64,000 nt of DNA from Oceanobacillus timonensis (GTDB taxonomy: Bacteria; Bacillota; Bacilli; Bacillales; Amphibacillaceae). The position numbers and the translations under genes are program-made. The notes under the pieces were generated by a model that did no database searches, was not told where the DNA came from, and saw nothing but the letters and a program-made list of their open reading frames with translations. The stretch is taken from assembly GCF_900166635.1 (NCBI RefSeq), contig NZ_LT800497.1, forward strand, positions 2,384,378 through 2,448,377, in the 5' to 3' direction. Each line of letters begins with the position of its first letter. Position 1 is the first letter of the stretch. Below are positions 44,187 to 52,326 of the stretch, one piece after another.

Positions 44187-47100
44187 TTATTCTTCCTCTT
44201 CGGTACTGTCATCTTCACCGCTATTATCTTCATTTTGAGGTGTAACATCTTCTGAACCTTCGTCTTCCGAATCATCGGAGCCTTCATCGGAACCATCGGA
44301 ACTATCGGAGTCACTATCTCCATTCTCTTGTTCCTCCTGGTTATCAGGTTCATCGCTATTATTGTCATCCCCGTTGTCGCTATCATTATTGTTACCATCG
44401 TCATTACCGTTGCCACTGTCATTACCATTACCGGAGTCATCGCCGTTATTATTATTGTTATTATCTTCGTTGTCATTTGAACCATTGTCATTTTCATCCC
44501 CGGATGATTCCGAGTCTGAATCCGAATCAGATTCATTGTCATCTTCTTCCGGCGACTCTTCCTCTTCAGCTTCTTCTTCCTCGTCACTATCCTCTTCTTC
44601 AGGGACAGTCACGCTGGTAGAGGAGGAAGAACCTCGAACATTGCTGTCTTCTTCACTGATTGGCGTCACCGAAATGTCGTAATCTCCTGGAGTAATTCCG
44701 CTGACAGCAATACTTTCAGAACCTACATTTTGTGTTTCTCCATTTACGCTTACTTCAAAGGTAGCAGATGGTCCATCATAACTCCAGGTAACGTCAATCG
44801 TTTCTTCTCCATCATATTCAGCAGAAAGACCACTCACACCTGGTATATCTTCTTCTTCCTCGTCCTCATCTTCATTTTCGCCAGGTACTTGAACGGTTGT
44901 TGTCGCAGGATCGCTGGATGTGGATCCACTTTCAGCAACAACCTGTATCGTATACTCTGCGCCTTCTTCCACATCGGAAATTTCCATCGATGTGTCGCTG
45001 GTAGAAGAGAGGGATTGCATACTGCCGCCGTCAATGCTGGCACTTACATCAAAGTTCACATCATCTTCCGAGTCTGCGTCATAATCCCAAGATACTTCAA
45101 TGGAATTATTGTCTTCATTATAGCTTCCAGACAGTCCGCTTACGCCATCCAACTCTTCATAGCGCTCAGAAACCTCGTTTGGCTCTGTTCCTTTGACAAA
45201 CAGCTCTGTTACTTTGTTGTCACTCGGAGTGCTGTCACTTGCTAAAGCAGCCGGGTTGGTACCTTTCTCCACATCTACATCTACGACGGAGTCAGGTCGA
45301 TTAAAGTCTGCTGTTTCAATACCTTCTGATAAGTGACTCATGGTCTGTTGGAACATTTGCTGGGACAAGGTTGTATCCTGCAGCGGTACCCGGCTGGTTT
45401 CGCCTGATTCCTCATCTACATGATAACCGCCGGTCCACGCTGCAATGGTATAATTTGTCGTGTAACCGACAAACCAGGCATCCGGGCTTCCTTCCTGACT
45501 ATCCATCGTCGTTGTTCCAGTCTTACCGGCAACATCCAGACCAGGGACGTTTGCATTGGTACCTGTACCGGAACTGACAACAGATTTAAGCATATCCGTT
45601 ACCATATAAGCTGTGTAATCTTCCATCACTTGTTCTGATTCCGGTGTTAAGTCCACTTCACGGCCATCCGAAAATTCTACTTTTGTGACAGCATACGGTT
45701 CTGTATAATTCCCTTCATTACCAAACGTACTATATGCTCCCGCCATTTGTATCGGAGTGACTGTTGTCTTTGTACCGCCGATTGCTTCACGGAGATCAAG
45801 GTTATCAGACTCAAATTCAAAGCCGAGATTTTCAGCAAATTCTTTTGAATTCTCAGGACCAACTTCTTCCATTAATTTTACTGCTGGTACGTTTAGAGAT
45901 TGTTGCAATGCATATCTGGCAGTTACCCATCCATTGTAACTTCTGCCAGCATTCCTTATTGGGTTAGAACCTTCAATTTCATAAGGACCTTCATCATCTA
46001 ACTGATAATACGTTGATATTTGATTGTATTCTATTGCTGGTCCATAAGACATAATTGGTTTTGCAGTAGAACCAGCTTGAGGTGTACCTCTTGTAGCATA
46101 GTTAAAGCCATTGCTTTCATTATTCAGGCTGCCTCCAATCGCTTGAATAGCCCCTGACTGTGTATCTAAAACAACCATAGCTCCTTGTGTATCTTCCGGA
46201 TATTGAATCGGATTGGAATCTCCTTTTTCCATTACGTCTTCCACATATGGCTGCGCATCCGGATCAAGTGTGGTATAAACTTTCAATCCATCCGAATCAA
46301 GGTCAACGTCCTCTAATTTTTCGTTAACTTCCTTACGAACCTGATCTACAAAGGCATCATACGGTGATGGATCAGGTTGATCATCCGATAGTAGGGAAGG
46401 GATGTCGACACTTCTTGCTTCGTCAGCTTCTTCTTCCGTAATCTTACCATGACGAACCATCAGATTTAATACGGTATTCATCCGTTCTTCCGTTAATTCC
46501 GGATTCTCAATTGGATTATAAGCGGTTGGACGCTGTGGTAAACCGGCCAAAATTGCAGCTTCCGGCAACGTCAAATCGTTTAAATCGTCTTTTCCGAAAT
46601 AGGTTTCTGCCGCTTGAGCGACACCGTATGAATGATTACCATAAAAAATACTGTTTAAGTACATTTCCATAATTTCTTCTTTACTGTACTGTCTTTCTAA
46701 TTTCATGGCCATCCACATTTCCTGCACTTTAATGCTGACCTTTTTTTCATTACTTAAAAATGCCCGCTCGACAACTTGTTGGGTGATTGTACTGGCACCC
46801 TGGGAACCGAATCCGCCAGTGAAATTACCTTGGATTGCTCCGCCGATACGTCTGAGGTCTATCCCATTATGGTCAAAGAAACGGACATCCTCTGTAGCAG
46901 TAACCGCATCAATCAGTAGATCCGGCACATCTTCAAAGCTCACTTCCTGCCTTTGCTCATCAGAGCTCAAATTGGCAAATTCATCTCCGTTTTTATCATA
47001 GAGAGTCGAAGCAAAGGGAACACTCAGCTGCTCTTCATCAATATCAGGCGCTTGCGCAATCCAGTAAGCACCGACAGCAGCTCCGCCTAAAAATAAAATT

Positions 47101-47222
47101 AAAAGGGTTAAAAGAATAATCTTAATGATTTTCTTCCAAATCGGCTGTTTCTTTTTCTTCTTTGTTTTCTTTCCTTGCTGCTTTCTTCTAGCAGCTCTTG
47201 TCTGGCCTGTTTGATCTGCCAT
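44187..47222 (-). CDS. ponA: Class A penicillin-binding protein 1 with FN3 repeats and acidic tail
   Basis: A bifunctional peptidoglycan synthase of 1011 residues. A basic cytoplasmic N-terminus and one membrane helix are followed by a GT51 glycosyltransferase domain (EDVRFFDHNGID near 92, GASTITQQVVE near 120) and a transpeptidase domain (SxxK as GSTAKPIM near 385, SLN near 440, KTGTT near 568). Two FN3 domains then occupy about 695-870. The last roughly 137 residues are a disordered Asp/Glu/Ser/Asn/Gly tail without a single Lys or Arg. B. subtilis PBP1 (914 residues) has one FN3-like region and a shorter polar tail. It lies 17 bases downstream of recU, in one operon. Confidence 0.95.
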   Translation of the reverse strand: MADQTGQTRAARRKQQGKKTKKKKKQPIWKKIIKIILLTLLILFLGGAAVGAYWIAQAPDIDEEQLSVPFASTLYDKNGDEFANLSSDEQRQEVSFEDVPDLLIDAVTATEDVRFFDHNGIDLRRIGGAIQGNFTGGFGSQGASTITQQVVERAFLSNEKKVSIKVQEMWMAMKLERQYSKEEIMEMYLNSIFYGNHSYGVAQAAETYFGKDDLNDLTLPEAAILAGLPQRPTAYNPIENPELTEERMNTVLNLMVRHGKITEEEADEARSVDIPSLLSDDQPDPSPYDAFVDQVRKEVNEKLEDVDLDSDGLKVYTTLDPDAQPYVEDVMEKGDSNPIQYPEDTQGAMVVLDTQSGAIQAIGGSLNNESNGFNYATRGTPQAGSTAKPIMSYGPAIEYNQISTYYQLDDEGPYEIEGSNPIRNAGRSYNGWVTARYALQQSLNVPAVKLMEEVGPENSKEFAENLGFEFESDNLDLREAIGGTKTTVTPIQMAGAYSTFGNEGNYTEPYAVTKVEFSDGREVDLTPESEQVMEDYTAYMVTDMLKSVVSSGTGTNANVPGLDVAGKTGTTTMDSQEGSPDAWFVGYTTNYTIAAWTGGYHVDEESGETSRVPLQDTTLSQQMFQQTMSHLSEGIETADFNRPDSVVDVDVEKGTNPAALASDSTPSDNKVTELFVKGTEPNEVSERYEELDGVSGLSGSYNEDNNSIEVSWDYDADSEDDVNFDVSASIDGGSMQSLSSTSDTSMEISDVEEGAEYTIQVVAESGSTSSDPATTTVQVPGENEDEDEEEEDIPGVSGLSAEYDGEETIDVTWSYDGPSATFEVSVNGETQNVGSESIAVSGITPGDYDISVTPISEEDSNVRGSSSSTSVTVPEEEDSDEEEEAEEEESPEEDDNESDSDSDSESSGDENDNGSNDNEDNNNNNNGDDSGNGNDSGNGNDDGNNNDSDNGDDNNSDEPDNQEEQENGDSDSDSSDGSDEGSDDSEDEGSEDVTPQNEDNSGEDDSTEEEE

Positions 47223-47239
47223 TTTTTATACCTCCATAT

Positions 47240-47818
47240 CTATAAGTAGAGCTTATCAACAACAGTTAAAAAATCAACCTTTTTCTGATAATGAAAGGGA
47301 ATAAGATATCCCGATTGTTTCACGTAGTCATAGGAAATTGATTTCTTACCACCATCAAATTGCTCTTGCCAGCAAACAAATAAATCTTTTGCATCAAATA
47401 GATAAGTTTCTTCATAAGCTCTAAACCGTAAAATAACAAAGCTGATTCCACCATGTTTTATTACTTGCTGCATATGATGCACTTGATGTTCATGAATGTT
47501 TGCAAGAGGAAAAGATGTCTTATTTTTGGTTTCCTTCGCCTCAAAATCGATATACTTTCCTTTATAAATGCCGTTGTAATCCGTCGTTGATGCTTGTTTA
47601 AAGTATGCTTCGGTAATTACTGCAGCACTGCGTTTCGGGTAATGGACATTTACAATTTGTACAGGTGTCGGTTTTTTATGAATCACTGCTTGTCCTTGTA
47701 TTCGATAGAAATCTGTTGTTTCATTTATTTCTTCTTCCAGTGTCATCCCTCTCTTGCTAAAACTTGTTTGCTTTGGTTTTATGGTTAGTGGTTTCCGCTG
47801 ACCATTTGGATAATTCAT
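47240..47818 (-). CDS. recU: Holliday junction resolvase RecU
   Basis: Cleaves four-way junctions in recombination and chromosome segregation. The 192-residue protein has SKRGMTLEEEINETTDFY near residue 20 and the nuclease core STTDYNGIYKGKYIDFEAKETKNKT-type segment (from about residue 75; Asp, Glu and Lys catalytic). The frame continues upstream, but AGGAGGC is seven bases before the ATG at 47818, giving MNYPNGQRKP, like the B. subtilis start. The gene leads the recU-ponA operon. Confidence 0.95.
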   Translation of the reverse strand: MNYPNGQRKPLTIKPKQTSFSKRGMTLEEEINETTDFYRIQGQAVIHKKPTPVQIVNVHYPKRSAAVITEAYFKQASTTDYNGIYKGKYIDFEAKETKNKTSFPLANIHEHQVHHMQQVIKHGGISFVILRFRAYEETYLFDAKDLFVCWQEQFDGGKKSISYDYVKQSGYLIPFHYQKKVDFLTVVDKLYL

Positions 47819-48147
47819 ATTTGCAAGCCTCCTAACGCTATACCCTAAACGCACATCAATCATATGAAAACTTCTCTGCTCCGTGTAGGATACATATAAA
47901 ACCAGTACATCATATATTATAATATAAATTCAAGAAGGAAACGAATTATAGCATACGAAATTTTTAAACATATGGACAAAATATGGAGAAATGAAAACAG
48001 AAACTACCGTTGCATCAACCTTACATAATCTACGGATACAAGCTTTTATTCATAAGGGTCGAAGGTTAAAAAGAACCTAATTATTATTCCGCTGGTACAT
48101 ATACCTGCAAAACATAATTAGGTTTGCTGATGACAACATATTAAAAA
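47819..48147. other. Intergenic region between recU and sspM
   Basis: 329 bases with no gene I can support. An A/T-rich tract with TATTATAATATA near 47912-47924 could carry the recU promoter on the minus strand. An inverted repeat at 48074-48124 is listed separately. Confidence 0.5.
48074..48124 (-). terminator. Inverted repeat, probable sspM terminator
   Basis: An 11-bp stem AACCTAATTAT/ATAATTAGGTT with a 29-base loop, followed on the minus strand by a T-run. It lies 24 bases after the sspM stop. The long loop weakens the call. Confidence 0.5.
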
Positions 48148-48255
48148 TTAAGTGGAAGGGCGGTCAGGACCCGCTATTTTTTTATCTCTTGTTTTTTCAT
48201 TATTATTCTTTTTGTTATTTGCGTTGGTTTTTTGCTGGGCTTTTGATGGTTTCAT
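48148..48255 (-). CDS. sspM: Small acid-soluble spore protein, SspM-like
   Basis: A 35-residue, very basic protein (MKPSKAQQKTN start, end GPDRPST). The terminal G-P-[DN]-R-P-S-T matches B. subtilis SspM (34 residues), a minor core SASP made in the forespore and located close to recU there too. The ribosome-binding site AAAGGAGG is ideal and a sigma-G-like promoter lies just upstream. It is too short for most gene callers. The middle, rich in Asn and Lys, is not conserved. Confidence 0.8.
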   Translation of the reverse strand: MKPSKAQQKTNANNKKNNNEKTRDKKIAGPDRPST

Positions 48256-48274
48256 ACACAATAACCTCCTTTTC

Positions 48275-48305
48275 TAATATGAAATGGCTGTACCTGTTTG
48301 CTTCA
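48275..48305 (-). promoter_or_regulatory. Candidate sigma-G promoter of sspM
   Basis: On the minus strand: TGAAGCA (48305-48299), a 17-base spacer and CATATTA (48281-48275), against TGMATA-n17/18-CATWHTA. The leader would be very short, with the ribosome-binding site near the 5' end. Confidence 0.45.
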
Positions 48306-48504
48306 CAGTAAAACTTCAGGCGATATGAAGTTTCACAATATAGTTTGTCTCATTTTGTGTAAATCATTACAGATTTACACTAGTTTTGTTTGGATTATTC
48401 TAGTTTTGTCGAACAAGAAGGAAGTTATCCCTTTCCTGTGGAATGAATAACATAACAGGATTTGAACCATATAATTTTATTTTATCTATAGGAGGAGAAA
48501 ACAG

Positions 48505-48720
48505 ATGCTTCTTTCAAAATCAAGCCTTCCCGAAGAAAATAAAGGATACAGTAAAAAAGAGATAGAAAAACAAATTGAACAGATACAAGAGCAGCTCGAT
48601 CTTATTCACATTAAGTTAAAAGCGAATGTAGACAGTGAAGTATGGGTGCGGTTTCAAACAAAAACAAACAGCCTGAGACAGACGGAGGCAGAAATACAAA
48701 GATGGAAGCAGCTCTTATAA
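48505..48720 (+). CDS. Small coiled-coil protein, 71 residues
   Basis: I do not recognise it. It is almost entirely one predicted helix with heptad spacing (KKEIEKQIEQIQEQLDLIHI and QTEAEIQRWKQLL), no cysteine, no signal peptide. TAGGAGGAG stands before ATG 48505. B. subtilis has small unknown ypp genes in the same interval after recU; this could be a counterpart. It is followed by a YppE-like gene. Confidence 0.6.
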   Translation: MLLSKSSLPEENKGYSKKEIEKQIEQIQEQLDLIHIKLKANVDSEVWVRFQTKTNSLRQTEAEIQRWKQLL

Positions 48721-48838
48721 TAAGAAGCTGCTTATTTGATGAGTGGATGATGACTTTTCCGGTTGTTATATGATAAACTTACATTATTATATCTATATAG
48801 AATAAAGACAAGCAGTTTGAAATTGAAGGATGAATATA

Positions 48839-49204
48839 ATGAAACTCCGCGAACAAACCGAACAATTAAATCAATATCTGGAAGCACTGCGGGAGAGATT
48901 TGAAACAGGAGAAGCTCCGACAGATCGAAAAAACCGTGATTTTTTTAATATGGTAAAGAAAGAAACAGCTCCTGTTTATGATGCATTAGAAATATGGGAA
49001 GAAGCTGCTTCTGCTGCAGTAAAGGAAAGAAGAGCAGATGTGCATCCAAATCAAATTCAATCCACCAGGGAAAACATGGAATTATTGCTCATGCATAGTT
49101 ATTACCTGGATGTAAGAAGAAAAAGGTATATGGAGCTATATAAATCAATCCGATATGTTTTTGATTTGCTATTAGGTACACTCAAAGAAGCCGAACAGAA
49201 ATAA
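48839..49204 (+). CDS. yppE: DUF1798 four-helix protein (YppE-like)
   Basis: A 121-residue all-helical cytoplasmic protein matching B. subtilis YppE (123 residues), which forms a helical bundle of unknown function. LREQTEQLNQYLEALRERFE opens helix 1 and HPNQIQSTRENMELLLMHSY lies near residue 75. Two in-frame ATGs; AAGGA (48825-48829) is correctly spaced only for 48839. The location in the recU-gpsB interval agrees with B. subtilis. Confidence 0.78.
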   Translation: MKLREQTEQLNQYLEALRERFETGEAPTDRKNRDFFNMVKKETAPVYDALEIWEEAASAAVKERRADVHPNQIQSTRENMELLLMHSYYLDVRRKRYMELYKSIRYVFDLLLGTLKEAEQK

Positions 49205-49239
49205 AACGATACACGTAAAAGAGCAGGAGGAACATACAC

Positions 49240-49632
49240 ATGAAAGAAAAATTACTTAAAGAAGCCATTCAAATGAGAGACAGAGCTTATGTACCTTATT
49301 CTGAATTCCCTGTAGGCGCAGCATTATTAACAAGCTCAGGAAAAATTTATACAGGATGCAACATTGAAAATGCCGCTTATCCATCGACTTGCTGTGCAGA
49401 ACGTGTTGCTATTTTTAAAGCCATTTCCGATGGGGAAACAGCATTTTTAGAAATGGCGGTTGCAGCAGATACGCAGCGTCCTGTACCGCCATGCGGAACA
49501 TGCAGACAAGTAATGAGCGAATTTTTCGCTCCTGATATGACTATCCATTTAACCAACTTACAGGAAGACGTTCAAACGCTTACTACTGATCAATTACTTC
49601 CTTTCTCGTTTCAGAAGGAAGATATGGCATAA
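49240..49632 (+). CDS. cdd: Cytidine deaminase
   Basis: A zinc enzyme deaminating cytidine and deoxycytidine for pyrimidine salvage. The 130-residue protein has TGCNIENAAYPSTCCAERVA with the zinc Cys and catalytic Glu, and PCGTCRQVM with the other two zinc cysteines. Length is that of the homotetrameric type. CAGGAGGA precedes ATG 49240. In B. subtilis cdd lies between dgkA and era; here it sits after yppE. Confidence 0.95.
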   Translation: MKEKLLKEAIQMRDRAYVPYSEFPVGAALLTSSGKIYTGCNIENAAYPSTCCAERVAIFKAISDGETAFLEMAVAADTQRPVPPCGTCRQVMSEFFAPDMTIHLTNLQEDVQTLTTDQLLPFSFQKEDMA

Positions 49633-49671
49633 TTTGAAACAACTTCATTCCGGGAGATGTGTAAGTTTTAG

Positions 49672-49702
49672 AAGGAGACTGATATTCAGTTTCCTTTTTT
49701 AT
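49672..49702 (+). terminator. Intrinsic terminator after cdd
   Basis: A stem AAGGAGACTGA/TCAGTTTCCTT with one G-T pair and a 3-base loop, then T4. Confidence 0.85.
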
Positions 49703-49810
49703 ACGTCGGGGAAGTATAACATAGGAAAAAGTTTCAGGTACCAAGTATAGGTCCGGGCGTTTTTATGACAGTGCAATGAACATTCAGCAGAGATATAAAG
49801 AACCTCGCGC

Positions 49811-49838
49811 TGAACAAAGTGTTACTTTATGTTATAAT
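49811..49838 (+). promoter_or_regulatory. Promoter of gpsB
   Basis: TGAACA (49811-49816), a 16-base spacer and a consensus TATAAT (49833-49838) with an extended TG at 49830-49831; about 85 bases before gpsB. Confidence 0.5.
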
Positions 49839-49923
49839 AGCTTTAATTTATAGAGAATAATGTTAAAATATAAACAAATGAAGAAAAAGAATAAGAATAG
49901 TACATTTTAGAGGTGATTTTATA

Positions 49924-50235
49924 ATGAGCATTGACCGCGTTCAACTTAGTGGAAAGAAAATTTTAGAAAAAGATTTTAAAACAGGAATCAGAGGTTATTC
50001 TCAAGAAGAAGTCGATGAATTTTTAGATATCATTATTCAAGATTACGATAATTTTAAACAAGAAATCGATCGTTTAAATCAGGAAATTGACCAATTGAAA
50101 AATAATCGGCAGACAGAAGCACCAAGAGCACGTTCAACATCACAAAATACACAGGTGAATTATGATGTGTTAAAACGCTTATCTAATCTTGAAAAAGCTG
50201 TATTTGGAAAAAAATACGCTGACTCTGAAGAATAA
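49924..50235 (+). CDS. gpsB: Cell-cycle protein GpsB
   Basis: A DivIVA-like adaptor that moves PBP1 between side wall and septum. The 103-residue protein has the N-terminal membrane-associating motif ILEKDFKTGIRGYSQEEVDE (residues 13-32), a coiled coil, a disordered linker with TEAPRARSTSQ, and a C-terminal helix VLKRLSNLEKAVFG. Its partner PBP1 (ponA) is 2.7 kb away. Located just before rnpB as in B. subtilis. Confidence 0.95.
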   Translation: MSIDRVQLSGKKILEKDFKTGIRGYSQEEVDEFLDIIIQDYDNFKQEIDRLNQEIDQLKNNRQTEAPRARSTSQNTQVNYDVLKRLSNLEKAVFGKKYADSEE

Positions 50236-50247
50236 GGAAAGTGAGAA

Positions 50248-50276
50248 TTGATTTATCTCCAAAACTTTGCTAAGAT
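50248..50276 (+). promoter_or_regulatory. Sigma-A promoter of rnpB
   Basis: TTGATT (50248-50253), a 17-base spacer and TAAGAT (50271-50276) with extended TGC before it. The predicted start, near 50283-50284, agrees with the RNase P RNA 5' end placed by comparison with B. subtilis. Confidence 0.65.
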
Positions 50277-50283
50277 ATTATAG

Positions 50284-50690
50284 GTTGTTTAAATGTCTAT
50301 GTAATCGCTATGTCCATCCGGACATAGAGGAAAGTCCATGCTCACACAGGCTGAGATGCCTGTAGTGTTCGTGCTTGATGAAATCATAAGTCAAGGTAGT
50401 TTTTAGAAACTAACGGCAGACGAGCTGTACTAAGTCGCTTTTTGTGATATGTCCAGTTCGCTTGAAAGTGCCACAGTGACGTAGCTGTTGTGGAAACACA
50501 GCAGGTGGAACGAGGTAAACCCCGCGAGTGAGCAACCCAAATAATGGTAGGGGCATCTTCCAGTAGGGAATGAAACCGAACGAGGGACAGCAGATGCTGT
50601 AGATAGATGATTACAACCGGCGTACGAGGCTTGACCACCGTTTGCAGTACAATGGAACAGAACATGGCTTACCGGACATTTAATGGTCGT
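50284..50690 (+). ncRNA. rnpB: RNase P RNA, type B
   Basis: The catalytic RNA of RNase P, which removes 5' leaders from pre-tRNAs. Conserved blocks are in order: GAGGAAAGTCCATGCTC (50327-50343), GAGATGCCTGTAGTGTTCGTGC, GAAAGTGCCACAGTGACG, GTAAACCCC, TAGATAGATGATT and GAACAGAACATGGCTTAC near the 3' end. P1 pairs TAAATGTC (near 50288) with GACATTTA (50675-50682). The layout follows the Bacillus type B form, and the locus between gpsB and ypsC is conserved. The 3' end is approximate. Confidence 0.95.
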
Positions 50691-50704
50691 ACTGATGAAT
50701 GAAC

Positions 50705-50746
50705 AGATTCTATTTCCAATTGAATGAAATAGAATCTTTTTTCTTT
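50705..50746 (+). terminator. Intrinsic terminator after rnpB
   Basis: An 11-bp stem AGATTCTATTT/AAATAGAATCT with an 11-base loop, followed by a T-run. Confidence 0.9.
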
Positions 50747-50797
50747 TTATGATAATACAGCGATATGAATGACTAATGACTGAGAGGAATAGTTAAA

Positions 50798-51925
50798 ATG
50801 AAACAAGTAACTTTAATTGCTACAGCAGCGATGGGACTAGAATCAATTGTTGCAAAAGAAGTAAAGGACCTTGGATATGAAACAACTGTAGAAAACGGGA
50901 AAGTTATCTTTGATGCGCCAATTTCAGCAATTCCCAGATGTAATTTATGGTTAAGAACCGCTGACCGTGTAAAGATTCTTGTTGGCAAGTTCCAGGCCAA
51001 AACGTTCGATGAATTATTTGAACAGACCAAAGCGCTTCCTTGGGAAATGTACATGGATGAAGATGGGCAAATCCCTGTCTCCGGAAAATCAATTAAATCA
51101 ACACTGTATAGCGTACCGGATTGTCAAGCGATTGTAAAAAAAGCAATTGTTGACCGAATGAAGTTAAAATATGGTCTGGTTAACAAACTGACGGAATCTG
51201 GGGCTCTATATAAAGTAGAAGTTGCTTTATTAAAAGATGAAGCTACATTAACCATTGATACGTCCGGAACAGGCCTACATAAACGCGGTTACCGTACCGG
51301 ACAAGGAGAAGCTCCTTTGAAAGAAACACTGGCAGCAGCGCTTGTCTTATTAACCAATTGGAAGCCTGATCAGCCGTTAATCGATCCATTTTGCGGTTCA
51401 GGGACCATTTTAATCGAAGCAGCTTTCATCGGACAGAATATTGCTCCTGGATTTAACCGGGAATTTGCTTCGGAAGAATGGAATTTTGTGAAACAAAAAC
51501 ATTGGGACGCTGCTTTTAATGAAGCAGAAGAACGAGCGAATTATGATCAGCCTCTATCCATTACCGGTTCGGATATCAGCCACCAGATGATTGAAATTGC
51601 GCAGGCAAATGCACTCGAAGCAGGGCTTGGTGATTTAATTGAATGGAAACAGATGCAAGTCCGTGATCTCTCCATTAAACAAAAAAATGGCTATTTAATC
51701 AGTAATCCGCCGTATGGAGAACGGTTAAGCGATAGAGAAGAAGTAGAAAAGATGTATCAGGATCTAGGGAACATCATGCATCATCACCCATCCTGGAGTG
51801 CGTATATCATTACAGCTTATGAACAATTTGAAAAAGCATTTGGAAAACCGGCTACAAAGAAACGCAAATTGTTTAATGGTTTTATTCAGACAAATTATTA
51901 TCAATATTTTGGAAAGAAAGAATAG
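50798..51925 (+). CDS. ypsC: THUMP-domain 23S rRNA (guanine-N2) methyltransferase (YpsC/RlmL-like)
   Basis: A 375-residue RNA methyltransferase: an N-terminal ferredoxin-like and THUMP region (residues 1-155), then a Rossmann SAM domain with DPFCGSGTILIEAA near residue 195 and the catalytic NPPYGERL near residue 305. Bacillus YpsC corresponds to the N-terminal half of E. coli RlmL and is predicted to modify 23S rRNA. It is the gene after rnpB in B. subtilis too. Confidence 0.92.
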   Translation: MKQVTLIATAAMGLESIVAKEVKDLGYETTVENGKVIFDAPISAIPRCNLWLRTADRVKILVGKFQAKTFDELFEQTKALPWEMYMDEDGQIPVSGKSIKSTLYSVPDCQAIVKKAIVDRMKLKYGLVNKLTESGALYKVEVALLKDEATLTIDTSGTGLHKRGYRTGQGEAPLKETLAAALVLLTNWKPDQPLIDPFCGSGTILIEAAFIGQNIAPGFNREFASEEWNFVKQKHWDAAFNEAEERANYDQPLSITGSDISHQMIEIAQANALEAGLGDLIEWKQMQVRDLSIKQKNGYLISNPPYGERLSDREEVEKMYQDLGNIMHHHPSWSAYIITAYEQFEKAFGKPATKKRKLFNGFIQTNYYQYFGKKE

Positions 51926-52016
51926 CGATAAGGTATTCCTTTATAAATCATGAAGAAGATATATCAATAACGAAATGATGTTGCTACTTACGTGAAGAGC
52001 AGATGTCGTTCTTATG

Positions 52017-52046
52017 ACCCTCACATAGAATGTGGGGGTTTTTACG
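52017..52046 (+). terminator. Intrinsic terminator after ypsC
   Basis: A 9-bp stem ACCCTCACA/TGTGGGGGT with one G-T pair, a 5-base loop and T5. Confidence 0.85.
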
Positions 52047-52111
52047 TGATGTCATTTTCAAATCTGTAACAGAAAGTGGCAGGCTATCTGATAAGCTCCT
52101 ATGAATGGAAC

Positions 52112-52152
52112 AAAACAATCCGCTTTGAAGATGAATCAAAACGGATTGTTTT
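52112..52152 (-). terminator. Intrinsic terminator of the ba3 oxidase operon
   Basis: An 11-bp stem AAAACAATCCG/CGGATTGTTTT with a 19-base loop. It is 12 bases beyond the stop of the last minus-strand gene. Confidence 0.7.
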
Positions 52153-52164
52153 ATGAAGGCATTC

Positions 52165-52308
52165 TTATTCATTCATTCTTTTTTCTTGTTCAGACACATG
52201 TTTTGCTGCGATCCATTTAAAAAATTCTTTTTCAGCTTTTGTCAATTCCCGGTCTAACTTATACTTAAAATCGCTCTTGAGATTCATATATATTTGTTTA
52301 TTCATCAT
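52165..52308 (-). CDS. Small charged protein (47 residues) at the end of the ba3 oxidase operon
   Basis: A short reading frame 18 bases after the oxidase subunit I stop, on the same strand. It encodes a helical, charged peptide with DFKYKLDRELTKAEKEFFKW and no membrane segment. Two adjacent ATGs (52308, 52305) could start it; an AAGGGGAA lies somewhat far upstream (about 14 bases). The amino-acid pattern, with alternating charged and aromatic residues, looks like a real protein and I recall similar short hypothetical proteins in Bacilli, but not a function. Confidence 0.5.
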   Translation of the reverse strand: MMNKQIYMNLKSDFKYKLDRELTKAEKEFFKWIAAKHVSEQEKRMNE

Positions 52309-52326
52309 TTATCGAATAATTTCCCC

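Noticed and set aside
44187..44600. Simple-sequence DNA resembling a repeat array
   Set aside because: The apparent repeats are codons of the Asp/Asn/Gly/Ser tail of PBP1 in frame; there are no spacers or conserved repeat units, so it is not a CRISPR or satellite array.
44730..45245. A 171-codon plus-strand open frame antisense to ponA
   Set aside because: It lies wholly within the FN3-coding part of ponA. It has no ribosome-binding site, an unlikely Ser/Ile/Phe-rich composition and is explained by the acidic and Ser-rich codons of the true gene.
50384..50665. A 93-codon minus-strand frame between gpsB and ypsC
   Set aside because: It is entirely inside the RNase P RNA gene, whose conserved blocks explain the sequence.
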